Source: Rhizophlyctis rosea (taxonomy: Eukaryota; Chytridiomycota; Chytridiomycetes; Rhizophlyctidales; Rhizophlyctidaceae). From it: a stretch of DNA of 64,000 nt. The position numbers were made by a program, and so were the translations under genes. The notes under the pieces were generated by a model. That model saw nothing but the letters and a program-made list of their open reading frames with translations, made no database searches and had not been told where the DNA came from. Positions 21,065 through 32,405 of this stretch are shown here, in pieces; position 1 is the stretch's first letter; each line of letters opens with the position of its first letter. The stretch spans positions 1 to 64,000 of the forward strand of contig JADGJC010000065.1 in assembly GCA_027596075.1 (NCBI GenBank). Direction: 5' to 3'.

Positions 21065-22670
21065 GAGTATATTGCTTGAGATGTTAGAATAGGGCGCAAG
21101 TTCAGTTCGAGGTCTATAAAGCTTGAATCTTTCGACATCACCATAATTCCGGTTTCAGTCGCCATTGCACCAACAACGGATGAACTCCTCTCAGCAGTGG
21201 AGGACATGGTTGGTGCACTGCTCATGGAATGCAAAAATTCCCTATGTAGTTGCAAACGTTCCGTTGCCATAACCTAATGTATATGTATTGCAATGTATTG
21301 TCAACTCGCTCTTCACCCAAAATCCCCCATCTCAATTTGATACATCTCTACCAGCGTTGGGAAGGCGGACAATGCCACTGCCTCATCGACGGAGATGCTC
21401 CATCTCAAGTATGACAACAATGACAGCAGCAGCAACTTCACGATGGACAGCAAGCCTGTGAGCAGTATTTTGTGTCCGCTCCAAGTTTCGCGCTCCTTTG
21501 GGCTCCTTGGTCTCTGAAACAATCGTCTACCTCTAAATCTTCACTCTATCAACATCCGCATCAGGCCTCCAAAAAATCCCCCGCATGCCCGGAATCGACA
21601 GATGCGAACGATACAGGAAAGTCGGGATCCGGTCTTTTTGGAATGTTGTATGGAATGTTGTACGCGAGACCAAAGGGTCTGGGACACGCATATAGAAACG
21701 TCCCTCCATGAGTGGACCTATCTGCATCCTTGGGGTGGCTGGACATTCCATGAATTCTACTCGGATATAGTAGTGAGACATTAGTTCACCGATGCAACGC
21801 GATTTGAAATTTCAATCATGATTCATGCTAAGACAATGTATGCCTCTGATTACCACATCAAGAAGGAAAAAGCAATGGGCATGAGCAAACGGACTTCAGG
21901 TGTCTCGAAATGCGCATTTCATTCCATGAGTGATTCGGGGCGCATTGCCATCCATGAGTGTTTCGGGACGGCGGATGCAGTGAATGAAAGCTAATGAAGA
22001 ACCGATGATACTGTGACGCGCTATCGGGGGACATACCAACGACTGCACGCCGGCCCATAGCCAATCGCCGATCCAGTCTCTTCCCGAGACTCGTTGCATG
22101 ATAAGCATTGTGAAACCGACACTGGGATCATCAACCACTCTCTGAATTATATTGGCATGACAACTTCCATAGCATGGTCAAACCTCTGGCGCGTGACTAT
22201 CAGTCAAATATCGGCGGCAATCATCAAGGGCACTATGCACATGGTGGTCATGAGATGCCATAAAATGGTTTCATTGCACAATCTGATGGATTGGGTGAGA
22301 CTGGCAGGGAACCCGGTTTCTGTATGCTTCATTGCTTATGCATTCCCGTCTAGAAAAATGACACATGATCCAGAAATAGCACAGACAACACCACCGAAAA
22401 TCAACACACGCACAACGTGACTATGCCATGACTTAGGCCAGCTGTGCCACCGAAAATTTCCATGTGAACTTGTGAAGGTCTCGAAGCGCAAGTTTTATCG
22501 AGAGCATCACCTTACAATAGATGATTCAATAAAAAGGGTTAACTTTGAGAGAGCCTGCAAACAAGCAGAGCCGCAAACTTACAAGTCCACACATCCGATC
22601 ACTAGAGCTGCTACCAACTACAGTCAACGAACAACTCACTCGGTCACCAGGAATAGTAGGAATCGTCACT
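21065..22670. other. Intergenic, no gene seen
   Basis: 1.6 kb with only short, mutually overlapping frames and no splice-consistent coding. It includes the promoter of the DUF3669-type gene. Confidence 0.4.
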
Positions 22671-23866
22671 ATGTCGGAAGAGCCGGTTCAATTCCACCGT
22701 ATTGGTGCGGGTTCGTTTGCGACGGTTTTCGTGTTCAGTCCGAGGGCGAATATAGCTTACAAGCAACTCGCCCACAATGGCGAGTTCAAGGCCGCAGAAT
22801 TTGACAGGGACCATAAAACTCATCAAGCAGGTAGAGTGAACCAGAGGTCACCAAAGTGTCGGCCCACTGTGGCACCGTGACTTAGTTTGTCGTTATGCAT
22901 ATAGTGTTCAAAGCGGCACACGAAGGCTCTTCACCTGCCACCCCCCTCCCGAATCAACCGCTGAGCCTCGCCGAATTCCGCGTTCCTCGCCCTGGGCAGT
23001 TCTTCTCCAATCCCCAGGCGGTCCTCAACTACCTGGACCACGACGACCCGGGGCCCCTCAAGCCAGACCTTCCTCTCTACGCGATGAGACGCCTGTTCCC
23101 CATTCCACCCAACCTCGCCAAGTCCATCCGGAACAACTTTTTCCCTTCGAAATACAGGTATGCAAGTTTGTGCCCTTGTGAACGCCAGGTGTGGGATATC
23201 AATTTTATCGTGCATTTGCAGGAGTGACAAACGTGGGTTCATTGGCCGTGTGTATTTGGGAAAATTGGCGGATTCGAGGTCTGGTGATTCTGGTGCTCCC
23301 AAGCTCATCTTTAATTCGAACAACTTTCCGCTCTACCCGTCGCGGATGCAAGCACTCGGATTCGATGTGGACTCGCTGGCTGCTTCCATGGGCAAGGTGT
23401 GTAAAGCTGTTACCAGTGTTTGTCGTTCTCCTGCAAACACGAAGAGCTGTCATGTGTAACAGTGTGTGTGCTTATGTGTGCTTGTTGTCTCCAGATCTTG
23501 GCACGCATAGTGCACCACGGCGGATTCGATCCGAGGGACATCGAGTTTGTCCTGGGGTCTGGCGACCAGAACTTCGCCGACGACGCTGGCCTCTTTGTCA
23601 TTGATTTTAATCAAGTGACCAAGCACAATGGGGACATGGAGCAGGTCGCTCACTCGATCACCATCAATGACCCATACTTTCCGAGGCCCGCAATGAACGG
23701 CTGGAACAAGTTTGCCGAAAGCTATGTTAGTGTAGCTGCTGAGCTCGGAGCCGAGGCGGAGGCTCGTGAGCCGTTCAAGATTTTGGAGAAGAAGTGGAAG
23801 AAGGATTCGAAGGACGTGCAGGAGTCGGGGAAGGAGACGGGGGAAATTGGTGGTACCTCGGAGTAA
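22671..23866 (+). CDS. DUF3669-type protein with kinase-like layout
   Basis: Four exons (22671-22830, 22905-23157, 23222-23396, 23495-23866) give 319 residues. The C-terminal half has the marks I associate with fungal DUF3669 proteins: LYPSRMQALGFD, LAARIV-like helix, DPRDIEFVLGS, IDFNQV and NDPYFPRP. The N-terminus reads IGAGSFATVFVF, then AYKQL, then a Glu about 13 residues on. That resembles the glycine loop, ATP-binding Lys and C-helix Glu of protein kinases; HHGGFDPRDIEF and FVIDFN could be the catalytic-loop and DFG equivalents. It is therefore probably an atypical kinase or pseudokinase fold. Substrate and function unknown. The tail is Lys/Glu-rich. Confidence 0.8.
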
Positions 23867-24716
23867 AGCAGAGCTGGAATTTCAGTAGCAGTTGGGTGCA
23901 TGTATAGGTAGTCATTTGCGGTTTCTGTAAATATGTAGTATATCCTTCATTGTGTTGTTTGCTGATACAGATTTCATAGTATGACTTGCGAAATTGTGAC
24001 TTGTCAATTTAACTTTAGGGAATCTGCTGTCCAACCCCTCCATAGAAGCTCATGTCAAGGTCACAATTTCCGTTTTCCTTGCCACAGCCCGCTGTGTGCA
24101 TGTAATAACTAATAACTGAGTGATCAGATAAATGCTCTCCTGAAAGAGCAGTCGCGACCTACTTAGGGTGTGACAGCCCAAAGCATGCAGTCAAATAGAC
24201 GCATCTTTGACACAAGCAAACACAACTCTTTTATGCAATAAACTCCTGGTAAATGGGCCAGCACTAACACTAAGTTAGAGATCTCACCGACAATGCGGGA
24301 ACCGTGGTCGGTAGGAATCGTAAGGAGACTGATTTCGGGTTGTGGGCCTCCAACCTCAAATCCCAAATGCCTCGCAAGAAGAAGCACAACAGGCCAACCG
24401 TACAGCGAAGCGAGAACATACACATACGCATACGCTCACTTATTGATAACCGTCGTCTACGTCGCCAGATATGAGTACCCTTCTTCTTTTCTCATGGCCT
24501 TGTAGCCCCCAGAACAGTCAAATAGCAACTTCTTGTCGCAGCAGCGAGACAAAGGGAAGTCATAGCAGGCGGTTTTAATAAGTGTAAAAAATTCAACAAC
24601 GTGGTTTACTTTGTACACTACAGCACTACGCAATACCTACGCAAGACCTACTACAGCTGATACCACCTAAATACCACACCTATATACATCCCCCTCCTTC
24701 CAATCATCCCCTCAAC
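23867..24716. other. Intergenic with a weak hydrophobic minus-strand frame
   Basis: On the minus strand at about 24450-24163 a frame of about 90 codons begins with a hydrophobic, Tyr-rich stretch (YVLASLYGWPVVLLLARHLGF). It has no ATG in frame, so it could be an inner exon of a small membrane protein, but I could not build a gene. Otherwise nothing seen. Confidence 0.3.
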
Positions 24717-27158
24717 CTACTCATCAACAGTCCACCTCGTCCTAACCTTCCCCTTCTTCCCCTTCCGATGCTTCTTACTCCCCTTATCCAAAACCCCGGC
24801 CCCCTCCCCACCCTGATGCGGATAAACCTTCGTCCTCGTCACATCCTCAGCCCGATTCTTGCCCACAGCACCAGCCCTAACAACCGGCCCACTCACAAAA
24901 AACTCTTTGTCAATACTGTTTGTACTACTTCCCGGCCCTATAGCTGCGTGGGTTGTGCGTTTAGTGGTGGAGGAGGTGGTGGTGGAAGACGATTTTGATT
25001 TTTCCGCCAGACGGGCGGTTTCCTTGATTTCTTCCAAGCGTTTACGTTGTAGGACGCGCGGGTCGCGGTAGGTGGATTCGTTGAAGAGTTTAGCGTCGGT
25101 GGTGGGTGGGGGGTGGGCGTAGAGGAGTTTGCCATTGACGTAGTCTTTGAGGATGTAACGGGCGGCGCGGGCTTCGTCCGGGTTGCCTTGGGAGGATTTT
25201 GTGTAGCCTCTTGCGACTGGGTGGTAGGAAATGGAAACATGGTATTAAATAACAATGTAGATGGGAATGGCCATCGATAATCCTTAACTTTGGAGCAAGC
25301 AACGCGTAAATGACAGAAGCCAAATACTTACTAGCATAAGCCCTCAAAAGCTCCTCCCCCCTCGGCACCCTCTCAACCTCCCTCCCCTCCGTATCCCTCG
25401 TCCTTATCCTAATCCCATACGTCCCCTCCAAAACCCCCTTCGGAACCCTCTGCGCAACCAACTCAGCCGGCCCCGTAAACTCCCTCAACTGATCAATCGG
25501 CAAGACACCATTGACAACCATCTCCGCCTTCGTCGTCGCAAAACTCGGAAACACCAACCCAGGACAATCACAGAGAATAATAGAGTCGGAAAGATGGATA
25601 GTTTGGAAGTGTTTGGTTTTGCCGGGTGTGGAGGAGACGGTTACGAGGTGGGATTTGGCGAGGGCGTTGAGGGTGGAGGATTTGCCGACGTTGGGGTAAC
25701 CGACGAAGCCGATTGTTACTTTTTGGTCTGAGAAGGATTTGTTGAGTTAGTTTGATGCACGCTTCCAATGTGACGGAATTCAAATCAAGAGGGAATACTA
25801 TCTCACCATCTGATCGTAGAGATGTAGGGCATTCTCTTGAGATGATATCAATCAATTCATCAGCTCCCACAATGCGGACCCGGTCAGGCACCGCTTGACT
25901 ATCCTGCACAAAGGCGGGCGGCTCGCTTGCCCCACGCTCCCCAGTCCCCTCCACAGAATCATCACTCTCCTCCTCCTCATCATCCTCAAACCCACCCTCC
26001 TCCCCTTCCAACTCAGCCACCACTTCGCCCTCCACCACCTCCTCATCCTCACTCTCCTCCTCCTGCCGCCGTCTCCTCTCCGCCTCCATCTCCCTCATCA
26101 TCTCCTCCTCCTTCCGCTGCTCCTCCTCCTTCTCCAACTTCTCTTTTGCCATCGCGGCAGAGAAGAACGTGTACCGTATTCCCTGTGAGTCGAACCAATC
26201 CGCCCATTGCGTTCGTTGCTCAACGCTCAACATATCCGCCTTATTGACCAATAACAGATTCTTCTTCCTCTCGTCAACCTCTTTCACGTAAATTTCCAAA
26301 TCTGTTGAACGGAACAGCAGAGGATTTCTTCCGTCGACGATCTGAACAACCAAATCGGACCGCTCAATGACACGCCATAGTTGACGCCAGACTTCGAGGT
26401 TACGTTCGTAAGGTGTAAGCAGCAAACCCTTTTCTTCTTCCAGCCTATCGAGAATTATTGCAATAAGTAACCACGTGATGACAGCATGTGGATACACTGT
26501 CAGATGACGCGATGCTCATCGGATCACTGACAGTCCTCCCGTCCTTCCAGATGGCAGATGAATTTAAACATTAAAGCAATGTTACTCACATGACCAAACC
26601 CCTCCGCCAATCCAAGAACGAATCCCTCTCTCTCCTTTGCAACTCATCAGCAGTAGTTTTTGAATCCCAATGCGGCCGTCGAGGGATAGTCAAATGCTCC
26701 TTATTCTTCTCGTGCTCCGCAAGTGTTTCTTGTTCCTTGTCGGGAGTGAGTAAGAAAGGGTTTGTGGTTGGAGTTGAAATGACGGTAATGTTCAATCGCT
26801 CGGCGGTGAATTCAGTGCCAGCAAGCTCGGCAGTGGAAAGGAAAGCGTCCAAATCATTTTCCTGGGTCACGGACTGCATTTTCATCCATGTTGCTGCGGC
26901 GTCGTCTAGTTCTGTTGTGTGCTGTGGGATGGGAAAAAGACGACTTGGTGAGACCTTGCCGGAACATACGCGGAGTACTTGAAATGCAAACCACCGGCTC
27001 CATGCCCTGCCGAGCCGGTCGTACAAGTAGCATAGACCAAGCGTGTCATTACCTACCCTAATGGAACCGTCCGGGTTTGTGTGTGTCGCGTTTGCGAACC
27101 GTGACCTCATGAGAGACTTTCCCAGCCCCGTCTTCTTCTTGCTCACAGGTAAGGGCAT
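24717..27158 (-). CDS. LSG1: Lsg1, 60S ribosome assembly GTPase
   Basis: Five exons on the minus strand: 27158-27057, 26921-26590, 26444-25807, 25727-25332 and 25216-24717. They give 655 residues. The G motifs are circularly permuted as in the YlqF/YawG group: NKAD at 212-215 comes before the P-loop GYPNVGKSS (367-375) and DCPG (411-414). The N-terminus KKKTGLGKSLMR and the GNPDEARAARYILKDY segment near residue 475 are Lsg1-specific. A Glu-rich insert lies between the two G-motif groups (about 225-320), and the C-terminus is Lys-rich. Lsg1 acts in the cytoplasm at the last step of large-subunit maturation, where GTP hydrolysis releases the export adaptor Nmd3. Length matches fungal relatives. 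Confidence 0.95.
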
Positions 27159-28086
27159 GGCAATAAGTTATCAAGATAAAGTTGAAAAATATGTTTGCCG
27201 CGGTGATTACTGATAGAGCGATTGCGTTCCCGAGGTTCTCTAGAGAGTGGTGGGTGTAGGTATATGTAAGGTGTGAGGAATTACTGAGTTTGAGCAATGC
27301 CGGTGGGAAAACAGAGATGATAGTAATCAAATGGCATCAAGCAGTCCAGTTTCGCAATCTAATGGACCCAATGGACTGATTTCAAAAAGAGTTCAACCAG
27401 CCACCGCCACCACAGCCAGCCATGTGTTGCAAGCCACCACCCGCAAGCCACCACCCACTTTCACCGCCTTTATTGGAGGCACAGTCCTCCGCGTTGCTGC
27501 GCAACTGGGCCACATTGCACTTTGCAATCCACAACAACAACTTGGCCACAAGCCGGTCACAAGCACCAACTGGCGTGGACGTTGGACTGGACCACAGAGG
27601 GGTGTGGGAGGTGCGGAGACCGCCATCCTGCGATCGAAAAACGGATGTAATCACTTTTCCTTCCCACCACTCGATAGCATATAAAGGCACCCCTGGGGAT
27701 AAGAGATATAGTCTTCTCAATCTCTCAACACGCACCTTAACGCCGCTGCGCTCGTAATCACAAGCATTCTCTATAGCCGGCGCGTTCTCAACCAAACACG
27801 CCGAGAAGTTGCTTCAGCTGAACTACAGCTGAACTTGTCCCTACATCCCACTCAAATATCTCATCCGCAGCATGTTTGTCGATGAGGGTTCATCCCTCCC
27901 GTTTTCAAATTGCTCCATTGAGGTGAGCCCAAGTCAGTATGCGAGATACATCGAGAGTCTTCAGCTTGACAGGCGACCGTACATTTCTTGCACCAGCCTT
28001 CTTCCACTGGTAGATCAAACAGACACAACAAGCGTATCACCAATCTCAACAAAGTCTCATCTCAAACACCCCATGAGACTCCAAAC
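27159..28086. other. Intergenic upstream of the ankyrin-like gene
   Basis: It carries the promoter region of LSG1 (minus strand) and of the repeat gene (plus strand). A TATA-like CATATAAAG lies at about 27678. This is 400 nt before the ATG I chose at 28087, so the repeat gene may have an upstream exon; a short frame from the ATG at 27872 is a candidate. Confidence 0.4.
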
Positions 28087-29511
28087 ATGAAGCCTTCAAA
28101 GCTAATCGTGCCCCTGGAAATAATCACTTGCATCCTCCTCTACGCACCTTCCGAAACATCCTTCCAAATCGGCATCATCCTATCCGTAAAATACCACTAC
28201 CCCGACCTCCGCGACATCCTCATCCCCAACCTCCCCGGCTGCCGCATGGACAGTGCCTCCAAAAAAGGTCAAGTCGAGCTTCTCAACTGGTGGACCTCCT
28301 GGAAAGCCCGCAAACCCTCCCGCACCCTCAAATGGTCAGTCTGCGCGATGGATTACGCGGCCCAAAGCAGCCACATCCAGGTTCTCCAATGGTGGAAAGA
28401 CAGCGGATTGGAGCTCCGCTTCACGCATCGAGCCTTGAATTGGGCCAGCGCAGGTGGCCACCTTAGCATCCTCCAATGGTGGCAAACAAACGGCCTCGAA
28501 CTAAAACACAACCAATGGGCAATAGACTGGGCCACCCAACGCTCCCACATCCCCATCCTCAACTTTTGGAAACAAACCGGCCTAGACCTATCCTACACCT
28601 CCGCCTCCATCAACGGCGCCTGCGCCAACGGCCACACCGCCGTCCTCCAATGGTGGAAAGACAGCGGCCTTGAACCACGATACACCTGCCAATCCCTCGA
28701 CTGGGCCTCCTCATACACCCACATCCCCGTTTTAGAATGGTTCCGTACCTCCGGATGGGAAATCAAATATTCCCAGCAAGCTATCGATGTTGCGAGCGAG
28801 AAGGGGCATGTTGCTGTGTTGCAGTGGTGGAAGGACACGGGGTGGTCGCTACAGTACTCTTCGGCATCCATGGACGTACCTTCCAGAAACGCCCAATTTG
28901 ACGTCCTAGATTGGTGGAAGCATTCCGGCCTCCACCTGCGATACACTCACGCAACCCTCGACCACGCATCATCATATAACCAAATCGACGTCCTCAACTG
29001 GTGGCACCAACCACCTTCACCCGCCTCCTCCTCCGACGATGACGACGACGAAGACGAAACCACGACCCGCGCCCTCCCCCCAAAATACACAACAACCGCC
29101 CTCGACACCGCCTCCGCCAACGGTCACATCGATGTCCTAAATTGGTGGTCCACATCCACACTCCTCTCCCACTCCCCACAATACACTTCCCACGCCATCG
29201 ACGCCGCCTCTCGAAACGGGCACATTGACGCCCTGGATTGGTGGCTCCAAAGCGAGCTACCCTTGAAATACACCATGAAAGCGATGGACGACGCCTCTCT
29301 CGAGGGCCGTGTGGATGTCCTAGAATGGTGGAAGCAGAGCGGGTTGGAGATGAGGTGGAGTTATAGGGCTTTGAAGGGCGCGTTTAAGTATGGGAGGAGG
29401 GATGTGGTAAAGTGGTGGAGGAGGGCTGTGGTTGAGATGGAGTATCCTGAGGGTGGGGAGGAAGAAGGGGAGGGGGAGGAGGAGGAGGTTCCGATGTTTG
29501 TTAGTGTATAA
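28087..29511 (+). CDS. F-box-like protein with Trp-rich ankyrin-type repeats
   Basis: 474 residues from the ATG at 28087; the frame is open further upstream but without an ATG. The N-terminus, with PLEIITCILLY, resembles an F-box. Then come about 12 repeats of roughly 29 residues, each with a core such as A-DWAS-GHI-VLEWWK-SGLELKYT. This is a divergent ankyrin-type unit with a conserved WW pair, a family seen in high copy in chytrid genomes. An acidic Asp/Glu insert interrupts the array near residue 310, and the C-terminus is Glu-rich. If the F-box is real, it would recruit repeat-bound targets to an SCF ubiquitin ligase; that is inference. A decayed copy of the last repeats lies at about 32168-32405. 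Confidence 0.75.
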   Translation: MKPSKLIVPLEIITCILLYAPSETSFQIGIILSVKYHYPDLRDILIPNLPGCRMDSASKKGQVELLNWWTSWKARKPSRTLKWSVCAMDYAAQSSHIQVLQWWKDSGLELRFTHRALNWASAGGHLSILQWWQTNGLELKHNQWAIDWATQRSHIPILNFWKQTGLDLSYTSASINGACANGHTAVLQWWKDSGLEPRYTCQSLDWASSYTHIPVLEWFRTSGWEIKYSQQAIDVASEKGHVAVLQWWKDTGWSLQYSSASMDVPSRNAQFDVLDWWKHSGLHLRYTHATLDHASSYNQIDVLNWWHQPPSPASSSDDDDDEDETTTRALPPKYTTTALDTASANGHIDVLNWWSTSTLLSHSPQYTSHAIDAASRNGHIDALDWWLQSELPLKYTMKAMDDASLEGRVDVLEWWKQSGLEMRWSYRALKGAFKYGRRDVVKWWRRAVVEMEYPEGGEEEGEGEEEEVPMFVSV

Positions 29512-32167
29512 AGTGAATGTACAATAGACGACCAGTTCTTCTATATGCTTCAGAGCTCTCAGTCATTTCTTCGTTTAATCGTAGTGTATACCTTTTTCTT
29601 TCGTTTCTGCCAAGTGAGCAAACGTAAACATCGTCCACAAAACTCGCTGTTGCAGTGCATCAGTGGAAATTGCCGAGAGATTGAGGGAGCGAAGTGGATC
29701 ACGAACGGGGCTGGGATTCTGAATTACCATCTGACACTATGCCATTCCAACACGGAATCAAAACCCCACATTGCTCAAGGATTTCAAGCACCGTCCAAGG
29801 ACCTCTCAACTCCTTTGTGCGAACGTCTTGTCGTTTCTTTTTCGTAGTATTTCCACCAGTACGATTGATAAAAATGATAAAATTTAGCAATGATATACCC
29901 CATACCCAACGGCCCCATACTGCTGATCACAAATGAGCTGAATGCCTCATTTTCATGTGCCAGCACATGACTTTGTGAGTCTGAGTGAGACAAACTAATA
30001 AGCGAATGCTTTGGACATATTTTTTAGTCTTTCCTTAACGTTGAGACTGTTTTGTTCATGGAATCTCTCCGATTTCGCGATTCACGACCCCGGAATGCAA
30101 GGAAAGGAGCATATGCTACTTGCCATTCCAAAAATGCGGAGCAGGTGGGCATCAATGTTGGCAAAAAACAAAGGCAAGATGACGCAAGTTATTGACTCCA
30201 TTTGCTTGCACCTTCCCATTCCGGTTGCAATCATTCACAACTGGAGGCCCAATTCGGTGAATCTCATTGCATCCCCCGCAAACTCTGTCGGCAACTGCAC
30301 CAGCTCTCGATCGAAAGCGGGGAATAGTGGAATGCGTCGCCACCAGTTCAGAGCATGTAAGAAGACGCTGAACCGGCACCTTATGACACGTCCCAGCGCT
30401 CTCATTTGTGTGAAATGATTGTAGGTGTTGAATTTGAAGTGACCAAAACGTGCCCTTCTCCAATTTAAATGCCAATAAAACATGCACCTGCATCGACATA
30501 TCTGCCCGAGTCAAAATTGCCATCCCAGAGGCGAAGAAGAATGTCAGACCGCTATGACTCGCCTGCATTCGGAAGGGAGCGATGATCTTGCACATCCATT
30601 CGGTCGGGTCGTTTGTTGTCAAAGTCTTGCACCTCTAATTCATTCGATAAGTGCCATTTACAAGTGTCTTATGTCAGACCTCTCAGAATGGTGATTCCTG
30701 AGCTGCACAGCTGAGGACGTCAATGCTTGGCCCGCACAAATTTGACATAGCCCCTTGTCCCGGCAGTATGTTGCTGCTACTCTGCAATAACTTTTTGACT
30801 AATTCCGTTTGAGGCAATCCGAAGTCAGCGCAAAATGGATTTCGACTCAAGTTCTATGCCTTCCGCCTGGACAAAGGTGAAAGCCAGGTCAGACAGCCAG
30901 TACAGCCCATTCTGCGGACGGAGATGCACCAACATCCGCGCGCTTCCAACTAATGTGAGTAATGCCAAACCCAAACAGTTTTCTTGATGAGGGAGAACAA
31001 TGCTCGTTAATGTCCCAGATTGCCACTATTGCAACACATGAACTTACATGTAGACTCATGTATCGCAATCGAGGACGATGATCTAGTTCAGTCACAACAG
31101 TCTGTGAGCTACCAGCATTTTCTCATTGAAGACTTCGACATATTTTTTATGAGTTGCTCCGAAGTACTAGGCAAAGCCTTTGCACACTTCGGCAAGATCG
31201 ATTGTGTGAAGCCACTGGAGGAAAGGGATTGTCCCGGAATCCGGTTTGGCAGAGGTGGCACCCTCATTCCAGTCCAGCTAGACTCTGGTTGAAAACAGTT
31301 CCGGCGATGCATCGCGTTCCTACATCATTTTTTGGGCAAGTTCGCTTTGAACATCGGTTGAAGTATCGATGTCGACAGCAGATGTAGAGCCGGTTGAACA
31401 GGTATTCGATTTTAGTCTTCTTCCGAGGATGAAAAAGGATGTACCGATACTCGAATTGAACACAGCGGATGCTGGTGTGAAGGCATCAGCGACCAGGCTT
31501 GAAATTCACTCGGTCCATCGCGCATCATTCTGCACGATATCTTCCTCCATATCATCTCAGCTGTAGGTTTCACCGCTCAGCATCACAGAGCTTAGGAGGG
31601 GAAAATTAAACTTCCACAATGTGACCCTGCCTGTTGCACATCCACTGTCCACTTTCACGGTGGTCGGGGTTCGGTCAAATGGCATTTGATGCGATTGGAA
31701 AGTGCATGCTTTAAGGGCGATCGTAGCATCGCGGTTTGCTCTCGTGTCAGTGAGCATGATCATGATGTCCTCTTTACCTGATCCAAGTTCTAGAACGGGA
31801 TGAAATGCAATATATCAGGATCGAGAGCCTCCCTCCAGTGATGTCAGGATCGAACGAAACTGACATTGGCAATTGCGCATGTTCAAAGAGTCGTATAGAC
31901 TCACCGTTCTCGTTTCCTTTTGTTTTCTGAGCAGATCGCCTCCTGTGTCAATATGTGCACAAATTTCTACCTTGAGGTCGAGGCTCTAAATAACTAGGTC
32001 AAATGCAACCCGGGTGTGAACAGCTTTATCAATCGCAAACTCGCAAGCCAAGTCAGTTTGTTTGCTCATTGCAGCTTCTTCTTTTTCTTCTTTTGCGCGT
32101 ACCTCTGTTATGACTCGGGAGGAGTCGTATCACCTCCCGACTAAGGCTTAATCACCGTCCTGGACTA
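29512..32167. other. Gene-poor stretch
   Basis: 2.6 kb with short frames on both strands, no domain and no splice-consistent coding. I see no tRNA or transposase. It may hold degraded sequence, given the gene relic immediately after it. Confidence 0.4.
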
Positions 32168-32405
32168 CTGGCCATGAAGGGCATCAACGCCGCGACTGTA
32201 AAAGGACGTGCGGATGTATTGGAGTGGTGGGGGGACAGTAGGTCAGAGATGCCAAGAGTTTTGAGGCTTTGAAGCGGGCGTTTATGTGTGGAAGGAGGGA
32301 TGTTGTTGGGGTGGTGGGGTGTGTGTGGCGGAAATGCAGTATCCGAAGGGGACTGAGAAGGCAGTGGAGGACGAGGAGTCGATACTGATGTTTCCCAATG
32401 TGCGA
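32168..32405 (+). pseudogene. Relic of the 3' end of the ankyrin-like repeat gene
   Basis: The DNA tracks the last about 230 nt of the gene ending at 29511. It has an AMK start of repeat, GRADVLEWW (parent GRVDVLEWW), then a frame break and stop, then FEALKRAFM-GRRDVV (parent YRALKGAFKYGRRDVV), and finally a Glu-rich end with DEESI-like and MFPNV-like pieces matching the parent's terminal MFVSV. Stops and shifts make it non-coding. The order and strand match the parent, suggesting a local segmental duplication that then decayed. Confidence 0.75.

Noticed and set aside
24163..24423. A small membrane-protein gene on the minus strand
   Set aside because: The frame is hydrophobic at its start but has no ATG, and I could not find an upstream exon in phase. 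It is kept only as a note in the intergenic entry.
27331..27684. 117-codon plus-strand open frame upstream of the ankyrin-like gene
   Set aside because: It is low-complexity, is matched by a longer minus-strand frame, and lies across the TATA-like region of the next gene.
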